DNA of 64,000 bases, taken from contig CM049997.1 in NCBI GenBank assembly GCA_016630955.3, positions 558,001 to 622,000 of the forward strand. Direction: 5' to 3'. Of this stretch, positions 44,303-55,741 are shown in pieces. Every line of letters starts with the position of its first letter. The stretch's first letter is position 1. A program made the position numbers and the translations under genes. This DNA comes from Didymella arachidicola. Lineage: Eukaryota > Ascomycota > Dothideomycetes > Pleosporales > Didymellaceae. Under the pieces are notes generated by a model. The model did not search any database. It had not been told where the DNA came from and worked only from the letters and a program-made list of their open reading frames with translations.

Positions 44303-45720
44303 ATGGAGAACGATTTGCCAGTGATCATTATCGGAGCTGGTATCTCTGGCCTACTGCTCGCCCAGCAGCTTCGGCAATTGAAGACCCCTTTCCAAATCTT
44401 TGAGCGAGACAGCAGCTCCACGGCACGGGGCTCTGGTTGGGGGCTTACACTGCACTGGTCTTTACCTGCACTTCGCGAATTGCTTCCTGAGCATCTTTTG
44501 CCACGTCTTCGCGAAACATACGTTGATCGTGGAGCTGTTGACCGAGGTGAAGACTCTACTTTCCCATTTTTTGATCTCACCACTGGCGAAAGAAAAGGTG
44601 GAGTTCCACAAGCTGGTGAAAATCAAAGGATTAGAGTGAGCAGAGCAAGACTGCGACATCTGCTAGCGACAGATATCGAGATCCAGGTAAAGCTCCGCCC
44701 TCTTTTGTTAGTCCTTTCAGTAACAGACCTTGTATAGTGGAACAAGTCATTCGAAAGGCTTTCAGATTACAAGACGGTGGTAGTCGCTCACTTCGAAGAT
44801 GGCACAGAACTTCGAGGTCGCATGCTCTTTGGCTGCGACGGCAATCGTTCACGAGTGCGTCGAGAAATGTTCGGAGACTTTGGGTCTACAAACCAGAGGG
44901 TACCAATCACTATGTTCGGCTTCACCATGCAGGTGACTGCTGAGCAGGCTGCACCTATCCGAGCCCTCGATCCGTTCTTCTTGCAGGGCACAGCGTCTGC
45001 AAATGATGTGTCATTGTACACCAGCCGTAGGTGTCAGGCCAATGGTTAACGGTACCTAGGTACTTGGTAATTCAACAGTCGCTGATGACGAGCTTTATAG
45101 TACTGCAAGCACCACGGTCCACAGATGACGCCAATCAGACTTTCATCTACCAGGTCTGCATCTCAGGCTCGACCGAGAAAGAGCCATTCCGCAACGTGGC
45201 AGAGAAACCCATCCGACCCAAGAACAACGAGCGCATTGGATTGCTCAGAGAGATCGCCAAGAATCTGGCTGAACCGTTTCGTCAGTTTGTCGGCTTGATA
45301 TCTGACAGCGTTGCTGTGACGCAGTTAGACCTTGACGACTGGGCTTTTCCAAACAACCACGTAGCTACTGGCAAATACACACTTGTCGGCGATGCTGCAC
45401 ACGCGATGACGATGTGTGAGTGTGGAGGCGCTCAATCATCTTTAGCAAATGCTTACTGGTATCTAGTCCTTGGCGCCGGCGCGAACTATGCCATAGTTGA
45501 CGTTTTGGAGCTGAAGCGAATGGTTCTATCGAGACTCGGGCTTGCAGCTGCAAATTTACGATTCGACCTTGCGGATTACGAACGCAGTATGGCTACTAGA
45601 ACCCTGCCATCGGTGCTGGCGTCTCGACAAGCGTGCCTAGAAGCTCATGATTGGACAAATTTGACGTCCAAAAGCCACTTGCTCTCTGCGCGGCAGATGG
45701 TGGTTGATTTCGATAGCTAA
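44303..45720 (+). CDS. FAD-dependent monooxygenase
   Basis: Three exons (44303-44686, 44738-45026, 45101-45720; introns 51 and 74 nt) give 430 residues. The N-terminal Rossmann motif VIIIGAGISGLLLAQQL binds FAD, GCDGNRSRVR is the family DG motif, and TLVGDAAHAMT is the GD motif; this is the order in PHBH-type (salicylate hydroxylase, TetX-like) monooxygenases. The usual aromatic substrate cannot be predicted. The second intron uses the acceptor at 45099-45100, the only nearby AG that keeps frame. No N-terminal signal; the enzyme is presumably cytosolic. The adjoining transporter is broken, so a catabolic pairing may have been lost. Confidence 0.88.
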
Positions 45721-46119
45721 CATGTCACTGGAGATCCAAGATGGGTTACATGTCCGGAACGTTGGTCACATAAATGATGTTTCATCTCGGCCTTGCATTC
45801 ACACGATTTTGTCGTGTACCGTGCGACGCATGTCAGCAAATAGTGCCTCGGTGCGAGGGGCCTACTGTGTAAGCCAATAATCCACAGCTGATCAGCAGCC
45901 TTACGAGGTACCTTGCATGTATGGATGTAAACGACCGTATGAGGCTTCGGATCTCGTATCGATTTTGCAGGATAAGCAGACACAAAGCTGCCCATCCGTG
46001 ACTTACTTACAAGGCCTTCCGCCTTTTGCTTACCCCAAGTGACTTCGAATCAGAAGACCATCAAGTTCCTCACTCAAAGTTCTCTCCTTCTGCTACTATG
46101 AGCACTCATTGAACTGAAC
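45721..46119. other. Intergenic region
   Basis: No gene, repeat or RNA gene recognised. It contains the 3' flank of the monooxygenase and the former promoter of the permease pseudogene. Confidence 0.45.
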
Positions 46120-47783
46120 ATGGTTATGGATACGAAGAGCAACGCACAGCCTACGATCAGCCACGCATCCCTCATGGCAGGCAGCGTGGACGATGCATGG
46201 GTATTTCTCAACAAATCGGGTAACGCAGGTGCAGATGCCAGCATTGTAGACATCAAGGCATTGCGTATAGAAGTGGACTGGCGTATCGTGCCACTGATGT
46301 TTGGTTGCTACACAATGCAGTTCCTTGACAAGGTCATACTCAATGTGGGTATAGTCATGCGCTGTAAGCAACCATGAGGGCTGATTGAATTGCAGTATGC
46401 CGCTGTTATGGGCATCCAAAAGGACCTCCATCTCGTTGGCAACAACTTCTCGAACATTGCAACCTTCCTCTTTGTCGGACTGCTATGCTTCGAGATCCCG
46501 AATAGTACGGCCAACATAAATCCACAATCTAGTCCTCCTGACGTATATAGTTTACTTCCTCCAGAGGATCCCAGCAGCGAAGTGGCTTGGCCTGAATGTC
46601 GTCCTTTGGGGCGTGGCCACTGCCAGTGGTGCAGCAGCGACATCTTACTACGCGCTTCTTGTCTCCCGCGTCTTCTTAGGTATCTTCGAAGCGACCATTG
46701 GCCCATCCCTGCTTCTTATAAGCTCTCAATGGTACACTAAATCCGAGCAGCCAGCCAGGTTTTCGTTTTGGTACTGCGGCCTGGGCTTTGGACAGATCAT
46801 TGGTGGTGCTATATCTTACGGGTTCCAGCACATAACGCCTGGTACCGGGCTTGCCGGATGGCGGATAATGTTTGTGGTTCTAGGATGCCTGACAGCTCTC
46901 ATTGGAGTGGGGACTCTTTTGCTTGTACCAGACACACCGATGCAAGCGTGGTGGCTCACTGATGCAGAGAAAGTTGCATTGCTCAAACACGTCAGCGTTA
47001 ATAGGACCGGCATCCAGAGCACCACCTTTCAGCCCGGGCAGATCTTAGAAGCTTTCATGGATCCACAGCTTTATCTTCTAATACTCGCTGTGATCTTGGT
47101 GAGTGTCCTACGATGTATCACCCACGGAGCCATGCTGATGTTCTCCAGCTTTCCGTATCCAGCGGTGTGGTGACTACCTACTCTGCAACTCTTATCCGCA
47201 ATTTAGGCTACGCGCCCAAGCGCGCGGCCCTGATGAACATGCCTTCCGGTGTAGTCAGCATATTCTTCACGCTTCTTGTTGGGTTTGGCATCCGCAAGCA
47301 GTCGAACCGCTGGCTCTAGATCGTCATGTGCATCATTCCTGCTATTGTCGGTGGGGCGCTGATGTCTTTCCTGCCCGTCACCAACCGTCGAGGCTGCCTT
47401 GCTGGTATTAATCTTGTGAACGCCGTTGTCGCACCGCTTCCCGTTCTCTATGCTTGGACGGCAGCAAATGTATCTGGTCTACGAAACGCGCGTTCGCTGC
47501 TGCCGTTGTATCTGGGTCTTCCAGTATTGGCAACATCATTGGACCGCAGACATTTCAAGCCAGGGATGCGCCAAATTACAGACCCGCAAAGCTCGCTGTC
47601 ATGGGCACCCAGGCAGGCTGTGCGATAATGACCATCGTCTTGTATGGGTACTATCGATGGCAAAATGCGAAGCGCGACATGAACAGGGGTCAAGTACAGA
47701 CAGGAGAAGAAGCATACACGAGCATGGAGTCCTGGAGCACGAGAACGGACCGCGAAGACGAGGAGTTCAGATATTCATATTAG
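46120..47783 (+). pseudogene. Decayed MFS permease of the Dal5 family
   Basis: The four-exon structure survives (46120-46344, 46396-46504, 46551-47098, then from 47149) and translates to typical permease sequence: VDWRIVPLMFGCYTMQFLDKV, FLGIFEATIGPSLLL, PGTGLAGWRIMFVV. In exon 4 a TAG at 47317-47319 follows SNRWL, where the family has WIVMC, codon 351 of the spliced frame. The sequence then reads on as VMCIIPAIVGGALMSF until about 47480, where one base appears missing; the correct frame resumes with TKRAFAAAVVSG and runs to 47783 (YRWQNAKRDMN). One nonsense and one frameshift without other damage indicate recent inactivation. An alternative is two sequencing errors, which seems less likely for two independent lesions. 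Confidence 0.82.
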
Positions 47784-47818
47784 TAGTATAAGGAGTTGCC
47801 GATTCCAGTCTGCTCCGC

Positions 47819-49546
47819 TCAGACACGACCTCCCAGTCTATAGGCTAATTCTTGGTCACTCGACCTTGTTGTCGGTCTGGAGAGTCCAGTAGACCTGTCG
47901 ACAGTGTACTCTTGTCGCACCAAGATGCTATTTTGCGGATACCCCATTGGAGCTCCAGAGTTTGCCAGAGGCAGGACGTCCTCATTCAATTTGAATGAAT
48001 GAGACAGAGATCTTTCAAAGGAGCTTGGTGTAGGGCTATCTTGCCCGGCTTTCGACTCCACATCCCCCTTTGTCTCGAAATCATCCAGTTGCATGAAGTC
48101 ATCCTTATCTGCAAGACTTCTCCCCATTGAGCTGAAAATGCGCGAGTTTGATTCTTTGCGACTGCCTTTCTTGGAGCTGTCCTTTGTGTGGTCCTCGTAG
48201 TAACTTGGCTGGGAAGCAGGCTTCGGGAAGAGTTTGCGGAAGATGGAACCAAAGAGGGCACGGATTGCAGGCAGACAGGCGACCATGACACCGACATGTG
48301 TTTCGACAGCCGACCAGTATCCAATAGGCAGATAGTCCCACGTAACGTTTTCCGTATGCGCAAATTGGACAAGATACTTTAGACGCAGCATGCTGACGAC
48401 GGTGATACTAGGCGGATGTCAGAACGAAGTGGACTCGGACACGGAAAAGGATAGACCTACAAGAGTCCACCCAGGAACATGAGTATGACGCCGAACTTGC
48501 GCCAGCGATTCATTTTGAGATCCTTGAGCACTCGCATCGGCAGGGCGATGACGATGAGGTCAAGGATGATGTTTCCAGCAGCGGAGCACCAAGCGTCCAC
48601 GTTCAGATTGATACACCTTCCGTGGTGCTCACCATCCCAGTGCTCCCAGGCAATACGAACAGGAATACACTGCAACGCAGTCGCTAGGACAAACGCGATC
48701 ATGTATGCGACACAGAGCCCAATCGTAAACCAGATCATCTTTCGAAGCGTTTCCTGTGGGAAGATGCGGAGGTAAAAGAGTAGGATCGAGATTTTCGTCA
48801 GTGCGACGGACGCCAAGTATAGGAGCTCGGTGTAGTAGAAGATCTGGAACAAAACAGGTATTAGTCCTGACTTGATAAGAGCTTCAGATGTTGGTTGCAT
48901 ACCTCCAAGATCTCAGTGATATTTTTGAATGGCACGATATACATATCAGAACCCAGACCAAGGACGTTCAAGACGTATGCGCAGATGGTCTCTGGGACGA
49001 TGAGTACCATAGCTACTGTCATGACCCAGTCATCGGCACCCCAGTTGCCTCCGAACACAGGTAGTCGCGCGATCACTCGTAGCAGGAAGAACAACACAGC
49101 CATTCCACCCACGATCAAGGTCGTCAGTGTTCCGAGCTGCTTCTTGTTTCGGACGGGTGCGCCCAACAACGTTTGTAGAAACTTCTTCGCAGCTGCCTGC
49201 ATTAGCAACTTGTGGGGTAGAGGTGTTGTACGAACTTACTGAGTGCTTCTTTGACTTTGCAGCTGGACTTGACGCATATACTCAACTCATCGAGAAGGGG
49301 CTTGTTGCCTTTGATGCAGGCGATGTCTGTGAGCTCACATGATGACGCTCCAACAACGCTGAGCGTGCATTTCAGCTATGTACGGTGGTCAGAACTTGTT
49401 CCGCGCTTGTGGTCCTCCAGACTTACTGCGCATGGAGGCAGCTCTTTGACAGCGAGATTCAGGATATCAGCACCAGTCTGATTCTGACTCTGCGCGCCAG
49501 ACAGATGCGCGAACACACCAAAGAGGATTGCTAATAGAAACTTCAT
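47819..49546 (-). CDS. CFEM-domain seven-helix receptor-like protein (Pth11 type)
   Basis: Five exons (49546-49427, 49375-49240, 49192-48903, 48843-48461, 48407-47819; introns 47-59 nt) give 505 residues. A signal peptide (KFLLAILFGVFAHLSGAQ) is followed by an extracellular CFEM-like region with six cysteines (C39, C43, C53, C60, C74, C79). Seven hydrophobic segments follow, beginning TLIVGGMAVLFFLLR and ending VGVMVACLPAIRALF, then a Ser/Lys-rich cytoplasmic tail. This is the layout of Pth11-class GPCR-like proteins used for surface and host sensing. The CxC pair usual in CFEM domains is CIK here, so one conserved cysteine is absent. It converges on the permease pseudogene, 35 bp away. Confidence 0.87.
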
Positions 49547-51872
49547 CTCTGCACGCTCTTGTAGCAACCCAAGTCGTGCTCCGCTTGTGGGCCCTTACAG
49601 GGAGGCGTGATGAAATTCGCCGTCAGAGGATGAAGTAGAATCAGGACAAGCCAAACATGTCAAGGAGTACGAGCTAAGACAAGACTTATACCAAGGCTTC
49701 GAGCTGTCAGATTCCCATAGGCATCGAAATTTGTCTCCACGAGTCAAGGAGTGGCGTTAGCCTGTTACAATCTTTGGTACTCACAATCGGAGTCGTTCGG
49801 CCACTTCACGAGCCGGTCTCTAGTTCCCATGTTCGTAGCTACCTCAATGTGAATCCTCAGGATCAGAGGAGGTGATCAAAGAGCCTTGATGTCACTGAGC
49901 GTTGGAGTGTTACTCTGCTACACTGGCTTCGAATGCTAATTGCGGCGCGCGTGTGCATTTACTATATGACGACTATCGGGATTCCCTCAGGAGAAAGTGC
50001 GTTTCAGCCTTCTCTCGCCGCTGAGAAACTATGGTACGACAGGTGCTCACCGTTACCGAAAGGCTTCCGCGTGTGCAGCATTGCACTTTGACTTGTTCGT
50101 ATGCCAAGGAGGGCCTGAAAAGACGATATGTCAACGCTCGACTCGCAGAGTGACAGGAATGAGAAAGATCATCCAACCTTTGGCCATGCGGCTCACACAG
50201 CCCATCGAAAATGGCAACGAGGTCCACGAAAGATGCTTTCGAAAGACGCTGCTACCTGCGACGGCTCAAGTGCTAAGTGATGGCAATGTCAGAAGCCGCA
50301 GAATAACCATGTGGTAGGAGCGAAGATCGCCCGCTACTCAGGCACAAGAGGAACTGCGTAAAATTCACCACCTCCTTAGATCGGGCTCCGACAGCACGGC
50401 GGTACGAACGTCGAATTAGGACTCTCCGCACGGCATCCGTCGGACGCGGGTATTCCAGATCTCAGCTGCCGTCTGAGAATAAGGTTCTCGTTTACTGCAG
50501 ATCTGCGCTAGCTCCAAAGCCGGAAACGCTGGCGTCGGTACCGACACTAACACATGGCAAACTCCCGGTAGATGACATTGGGGGAAGGAATGGCGAGCGT
50601 CTATCCACCAGTCACCTCACTACTGCAGAGCTTCGAGAAGATCGTACTGCTATGGGCATAATCAAGTCTGATTCTCCTCTGGTGGGCAGGTATGTATTGC
50701 CATGTTGGGTTATTACGCAAGGCAATTACAATTGCATGGCTCGGAGAATTCCAGAGCCCTCTCTCCGAATGAGTGAACGGTTGAAACAAATTGGGACTAG
50801 TGTCTTGCGCACAATCCATCTCCGGTGACAGACAACTCTACTACCAACAACCTCTTGACTGGCATCTCCTCCTACGGCCACCAACCTCGACGAGGCCAGA
50901 CACGTTCCTTGTTCAAGCTGCAGATGGAGCCTCTTTGCCTTACGGCTCCTCGGCCAAGACGGACCGATCCGATTCGGCGAGGGTCACATCAGTTATTTAA
51001 CACCACTAGGGTAGGCACGGACAAGCTGGCTACGCAGGTTTCATGTCGGACATGTTAGTCACATGGCCGTTGCTCCTCTTCGCCGAGAGACGTCACTGTC
51101 TACTTCGCCCTGAAACCGGTCAACGATGGACTACATAGCTGGGACAGGATGTGTGCGCAAACTTTGTGCACACGTCCTTTCATTTTAGCGCGGGATGCCC
51201 CTTGTGTGCATCTCTGCGAATGCGACTGCCACCCACCGGATCGACTTTCTTCAATGCAACCTCCTTTTGGCCCAACTCCTCTCAACTGGTATGCGGTTCT
51301 CGAACATCATCGACGAAGGGTTGTTCTTGTGGTTGTTTTCTGACAGATTAGCTTCTGCGCGCGCATGAGAGAAGAGCCTCGATGACACTGCCATTCTCCA
51401 GCATCCTATCGTACGCCGTCCAGTCAGCACATTCGCTTCTGTCGCAACGCTCTTCGTTAATGCTACATGGCTCGCCGTGGCTTCGTACACCTTCGGTCTG
51501 GACTTCTCCATCTTGACGACCATTTGTGCATTGCCTCGTTGTTCTCCTGAGGATCACAGACTGTTGTTAAAGTTCTCAACGGACAAGCTCGTGTACATAC
51601 CTACTCGATGCTTAGCACCGTTTGTTTTTAGCAATGACAGCTGCCCACACGAGCTTTTTGGCTCTGCTGTTGGCTGAGAATTACGCTAATGTACTGAACT
51701 GGGGTAAAGGGTGCAAGGATGCGAATAGTCTCGTACCGCAAATCTCCAAGTTGGGCCGTGCTTGATAGGTCTGTTTCGAACTAACAATGCGCTCCCATGC
51801 AATTACCCATCCTCAAGATGATATTATAAATGCAAAGGTACTGCTACGATGAAGTAGCGATCAACTCTCATC
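49547..51872. other. 2.3-kb gene-free stretch with a TATA box
   Basis: Many short overlapping frames (for example 49997-50317, 51251-51523) but none with domain features or splice partners. No terminal repeats found. A TATAAA at 51825-51830 lies 43 bp before the next ATG and is probably that gene's core promoter. Confidence 0.5.
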
Positions 51873-53780
51873 ATGCTTACTTCACGGTCGCTACTCCTTA
51901 CGTTTGTAGCATTCGCTACTTCGTTGCCCACCAACGACAACCACTTGTCGCTCTCGAGACGCAATGCAACAACCGAGCAGAGCGTCTTCTACGACATCAC
52001 CGGCACAGAAGTTGAGTCCAGGATCGCAAAACTCAAAACCGAAGGATACCGCCCAACATCCCTAAACATCCACGGCTCTCCCGACGACGCAAAATACGCT
52101 GGCATCTGGACAAAGCAGGCCGGCAGTGCCTACGAGACCATCCTCGGAGCCAACGAAACCGCCTACAACGCCTGGCAAGACAAATGGAAAGCCAACGGCT
52201 ACGTCTCCACACACGTCTCCGCCACCGGATCAGCCTCCCAGGCACTATTCGCGGGGGTAATGGAGGAACTCCCCTCGGTGCACAACTGGGCCTCGATCTG
52301 CGGCCTCGACAACGTGTATGACTACGATAACATGACTAGTGGCGTACAAATGACTGTCAAGGGCGTGAGCATGTACGGTAACCGCGGCGAGCGCCAGTAC
52401 TGCGTCCTCGGACACGAGAATGCGGATAACCACCAGCAGCTTGTGTTCTACCAGGGCGACTCGTACAGGGACGACTACAAGACGCTGGAGGTGCAGGAGA
52501 AGTCGAAGAAATACTGGAGGCCTGTTTTCATTGATGTCACGGAGGACCAGATTCTCACGCCTATCTTTGACGATACTAGTGTGGGGCAGTGGGCTGTGGT
52601 GACGGATCTCACGACTGCGCAGCTGGATGCGGAGGTTGCGTCGCGCAAGGCGGAGAATATGTATCCTGTTCATATTGCGGGGGCGGGCTCGACGGGGGCT
52701 AGGTATACTGTGATTTTCGCAGAGCGGACTACACCTCTGGAGCGCGAGTGGCATACAACGGGCACCGTTACGGGGTTCGAGGACAATGCCAAGATCAGCG
52801 GTAAACTGGACGACATCATGCAGGCTTTCATGAAGAAGAACAGCGTCCGCCAAGCCCAGGTCGCTGCGTCCATCAACGGCACCGTCGTCGCATCCCGCGC
52901 CTACACATGGGCGGAGAGCGACCGCGCCGTGGTCCAGCCTGCGGATAAATTCCTCCTCGGCAGCGTATCCAAGGCTTTTACGTACCACGCAATCGACCAC
53001 CTCGTCTCCACAGGTGCCCTCAACCTCTCCACGACCGTCTACCCTCTCCTCGGGTACAACGACCCCAAAGACCCGCGCTCGCTGAACATCACAGTCCAGC
53101 ATCTGCTCGACCACAGCGGCGGCTTCGACCGCAGCGTTTCCCCCTCGGGCGACCTCGGCTTCTGTTTCACCATCGTCGGGCAGGCGCTCAACCAGGCCAC
53201 CCCCGCGAGCCTGCGCCAGGTCATCGAATACGTGTACCAGCAGCCGCTGGACTTTACGCCGGACACGAAGAGCGCGTACTCCAACTACGGCACCATGATG
53301 CTGAGCTACATCATTGCGAACCTGACGGGCGAGTCGTACGAGAGCTATATCGGGAAGAACGTGCTTAACGGGCTGGACGTGGAGTTGTACCCGACGGCGG
53401 CTGAATACCACGCCAACGACTCCATCGTGCAGGAGACAAAGTACACGGGTATCAATGCGCTGACGCCGCTCTCGGAGGCCAAGGCAGCGGGTCCGCATGG
53501 TGGCGATGGGTCTGTCAAGGAGGGTGTGATTGGGGCGTTTGGCCTGAAGGCTTCGGCGGAGACTATTTCCAAGTTCCTCGCCACGCATAACGCGTATGGT
53601 CTTGGAGGGCGGCAGCAGTGGTCGTACCGCGACGGGACTGTGCCCGGTGCGCGTGCGATTGCGTATAGCTTGGAGACGATTGATTATGCGGTGAATCTGA
53701 ATACGAGGGAGTATTCTGATGAGGCGGCGTGGGATCAGCTGGTGCAGACTGACCTGGTGGATGTTTGGGGTTATTACTAG
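51873..53780 (+). CDS. Secreted beta-lactamase-fold serine hydrolase, polyglycine hydrolase-like
   Basis: A single-exon 635-residue secreted protein. The signal peptide is SLLLTFVAFATS. Residues about 40-300 contain repeated modules of the form GYRP...GSPDDAKYAGIW, GYVS...ALFAGVM and MYPV...ARYTVIFAE. The C-terminal half (about 305-600) is a class C beta-lactamase/PBP-like domain with S-V-S-K at 364-367 (nucleophile Ser364, base Lys367), Y-S-N at 469-471, and a conserved LLDHSGGFD. This two-part layout and length are those of fungal polyglycine hydrolases, secreted proteases that cut the polyglycine linker of plant class IV chitinases. Substrate is inferred from family resemblance only; a beta-lactamase-like esterase or peptidase is the alternative. 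High GC3 and no introns. TATAAA lies 43 bp upstream. Confidence 0.82.
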   Translation: MLTSRSLLLTFVAFATSLPTNDNHLSLSRRNATTEQSVFYDITGTEVESRIAKLKTEGYRPTSLNIHGSPDDAKYAGIWTKQAGSAYETILGANETAYNAWQDKWKANGYVSTHVSATGSASQALFAGVMEELPSVHNWASICGLDNVYDYDNMTSGVQMTVKGVSMYGNRGERQYCVLGHENADNHQQLVFYQGDSYRDDYKTLEVQEKSKKYWRPVFIDVTEDQILTPIFDDTSVGQWAVVTDLTTAQLDAEVASRKAENMYPVHIAGAGSTGARYTVIFAERTTPLEREWHTTGTVTGFEDNAKISGKLDDIMQAFMKKNSVRQAQVAASINGTVVASRAYTWAESDRAVVQPADKFLLGSVSKAFTYHAIDHLVSTGALNLSTTVYPLLGYNDPKDPRSLNITVQHLLDHSGGFDRSVSPSGDLGFCFTIVGQALNQATPASLRQVIEYVYQQPLDFTPDTKSAYSNYGTMMLSYIIANLTGESYESYIGKNVLNGLDVELYPTAAEYHANDSIVQETKYTGINALTPLSEAKAAGPHGGDGSVKEGVIGAFGLKASAETISKFLATHNAYGLGGRQQWSYRDGTVPGARAIAYSLETIDYAVNLNTREYSDEAAWDQLVQTDLVDVWGYY

Positions 53781-55741
53781 CTTCGAGCTTGCTGGCTGTA
53801 GAGCGGCTGGGCCGGTCTTCTTTTCTTGTAGTATATTTACCTTGCAGACTTGTTTGATAGATTATTTGCCTCGATGGCGTGTTGCACACTGCACTTTTGT
53901 CTTTGTTAAGAGACATTGCTAGGAGGACGTGAAGAGCCCAAGGTTTTGGCATGGTTTGAGGCAGCGATACTTGCTGCTCTGCGAATGGTCAAGAAGGTCA
54001 TTCGAGAAGATGGGAGATCAAAGATGGAGTCCTCGGCGGCTCACACAGTACTGTGTAAGTCATAATTGACATGCATACGGATAGCACACGTGCATGGCAG
54101 GTCTCGCGGGGAGCCTAGCGCAGGGTCCAGCGTTCTCGATGACGTAGACGGCTCTCAGCGGCGTGTACCTCGTACCTGCGTGATCCCATGTGTCTCTGCG
54201 GCGGTATCATTCACAGATTGTCTGCGGTCGTACCAGGGTCATGGCGGCTGTCAGCATTGCTTAGCATGAGGCTGAATGAAACACGCCATGACTCCTCGAT
54301 GCCGACCACATGCCGATCGGGATGGTTAGTCGATGGGGATGAGAGCCTCGTGCAAATTCCTGGTCGTCTGGCACCGCCATTCGGGCGTCTGAGGCTGTCG
54401 CTGGAGTTGCTCTGCTTGGAAATGGGTGAGAGAAGCGTCATACGCCGAGGAAGGGACCGGGCGTGGTTCTGCCTCTGATATCACGACTTGGCGCGAGACC
54501 GAGTTCACGACCGGGGGCATCTGGAGTGCACTCTCCTGCATGGTAATTAAATGATGTGCAAAGTTGGCTGTTGAGGAGGGGTTGAGGCTAGGCAGCGGCC
54601 TGTCAATGCCATGAGCTGGCTCAGACGCTGCTTGGACAGTCTTCCCCACGATAAGCATCTGGGGAGTGGAAGGGCATCGTTGATGCAACCAAAGCGCTGA
54701 TTGGCTGGACGGGGCGGTGCGCTCAAAGGAGGACAATGCGCAACGCGGCGAGCCGGCATGCTGTGCTGGAGCCCGTGGATGTGTGCGATCGGCTGGTGCG
54801 GTCCGAGCATCGCAATTGCCTGTTTTGCGCGAGTGTCGACGGCTGTCAAGCGGCAAAGACGTCGCTGGGGTGGCACAAGGCGCGACTCTGAGCTCGCCAT
54901 CAGGCGTCATTCGGTCGACCACATGACCTGTGGCCTATGTGCAGCGGGGACGATAACGCCACGAGACAGCAGCGATACCGCCCAAAGCGCACTGGAGAGT
55001 ACGTACCGCGGAGCAGCGCATCCTGTGTCAAGGTCAGGTCTGCGCCGCCGCCTGCTGGATGCGCGGTGTCTTGGAGACATGGAGCGCATGCAAGCGCAGC
55101 GGTGGGCGGTTCCAACGCGTGCAGCTCAGCTCCAGCGTTATCCTTATCGCGCCGACGCGCTAGCCGGCCTACGTGAATCACTCGGCCAGGCGTCGATGCA
55201 TCACACCGGCGACTGCACTGCAGCTCGATTTCGCCCTCTGCGCTGAGCCTCTCCTCTTCCTCCTCTTGTGCTTTTTCTTGCGATTTATCTGTGTATTGTT
55301 CCCTCTTCCCCACCACATCTCGCCGTCCACCTCCCACCACCATCTCTCCAGGGCGACTCGTCGCTGGTTCGCCTGCACCTCCGCACCGTTTACCGGCCAA
55401 CATCCCCAGCCCGTCGCCCGCGGCCGCCTACAGTCCAGGCAGCTCGCGCCCCTGCATATACGTCGCACAGCTCGCACACACTCGACGACTCCATTTCAAC
55501 AGCCTCGCTGCACATCTGGGTGCTCACTTCGACGCGCCGCCTCGCCGCCTAGCACACCATCCCAGCACAGCACCGTCCACGACGCCCCACCCTCCGCTCG
55601 ACACGTCGCCCACCGTCGTCGCCAGCCCATGTGTAACGCCCTTACTGCGACGCTCTACCCACAGTTCCGCTGGTAGCTGAAAAGCTCTCAACATCCTGCG
55701 AAGCAGCAGCTGGCCTTGGCTGGTCAGCCAGCACCGCCATC
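53781..55741. other. Upstream region of ATG1
   Basis: No gene is supported. The last 500 bases (55240-55740) are strongly pyrimidine-rich with CCTCCT/CATCTC repeats, as in long fungal 5' leaders, so ATG1 probably has a long 5' UTR. Frames such as 54701-55246 look like compositional artefacts. Confidence 0.5.

Noticed and set aside
47317..47319. Stop-codon readthrough in the permease gene
   Set aside because: The TAG is followed by A rather than the CTA context that favours readthrough, and a second lesion downstream also breaks the frame.
52245..53588. 447-codon minus-strand frame across the serine hydrolase gene
   Set aside because: It is a shadow caused by the high GC3 of the real gene, Arg/Val-rich with no domain, while the plus strand has a signal peptide and catalytic motifs.
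54701..55246. 181-codon frame upstream of ATG1
   Set aside because: Arg/Ala/Cys-rich with no pattern of a folded protein; the region is better explained as promoter and long leader.
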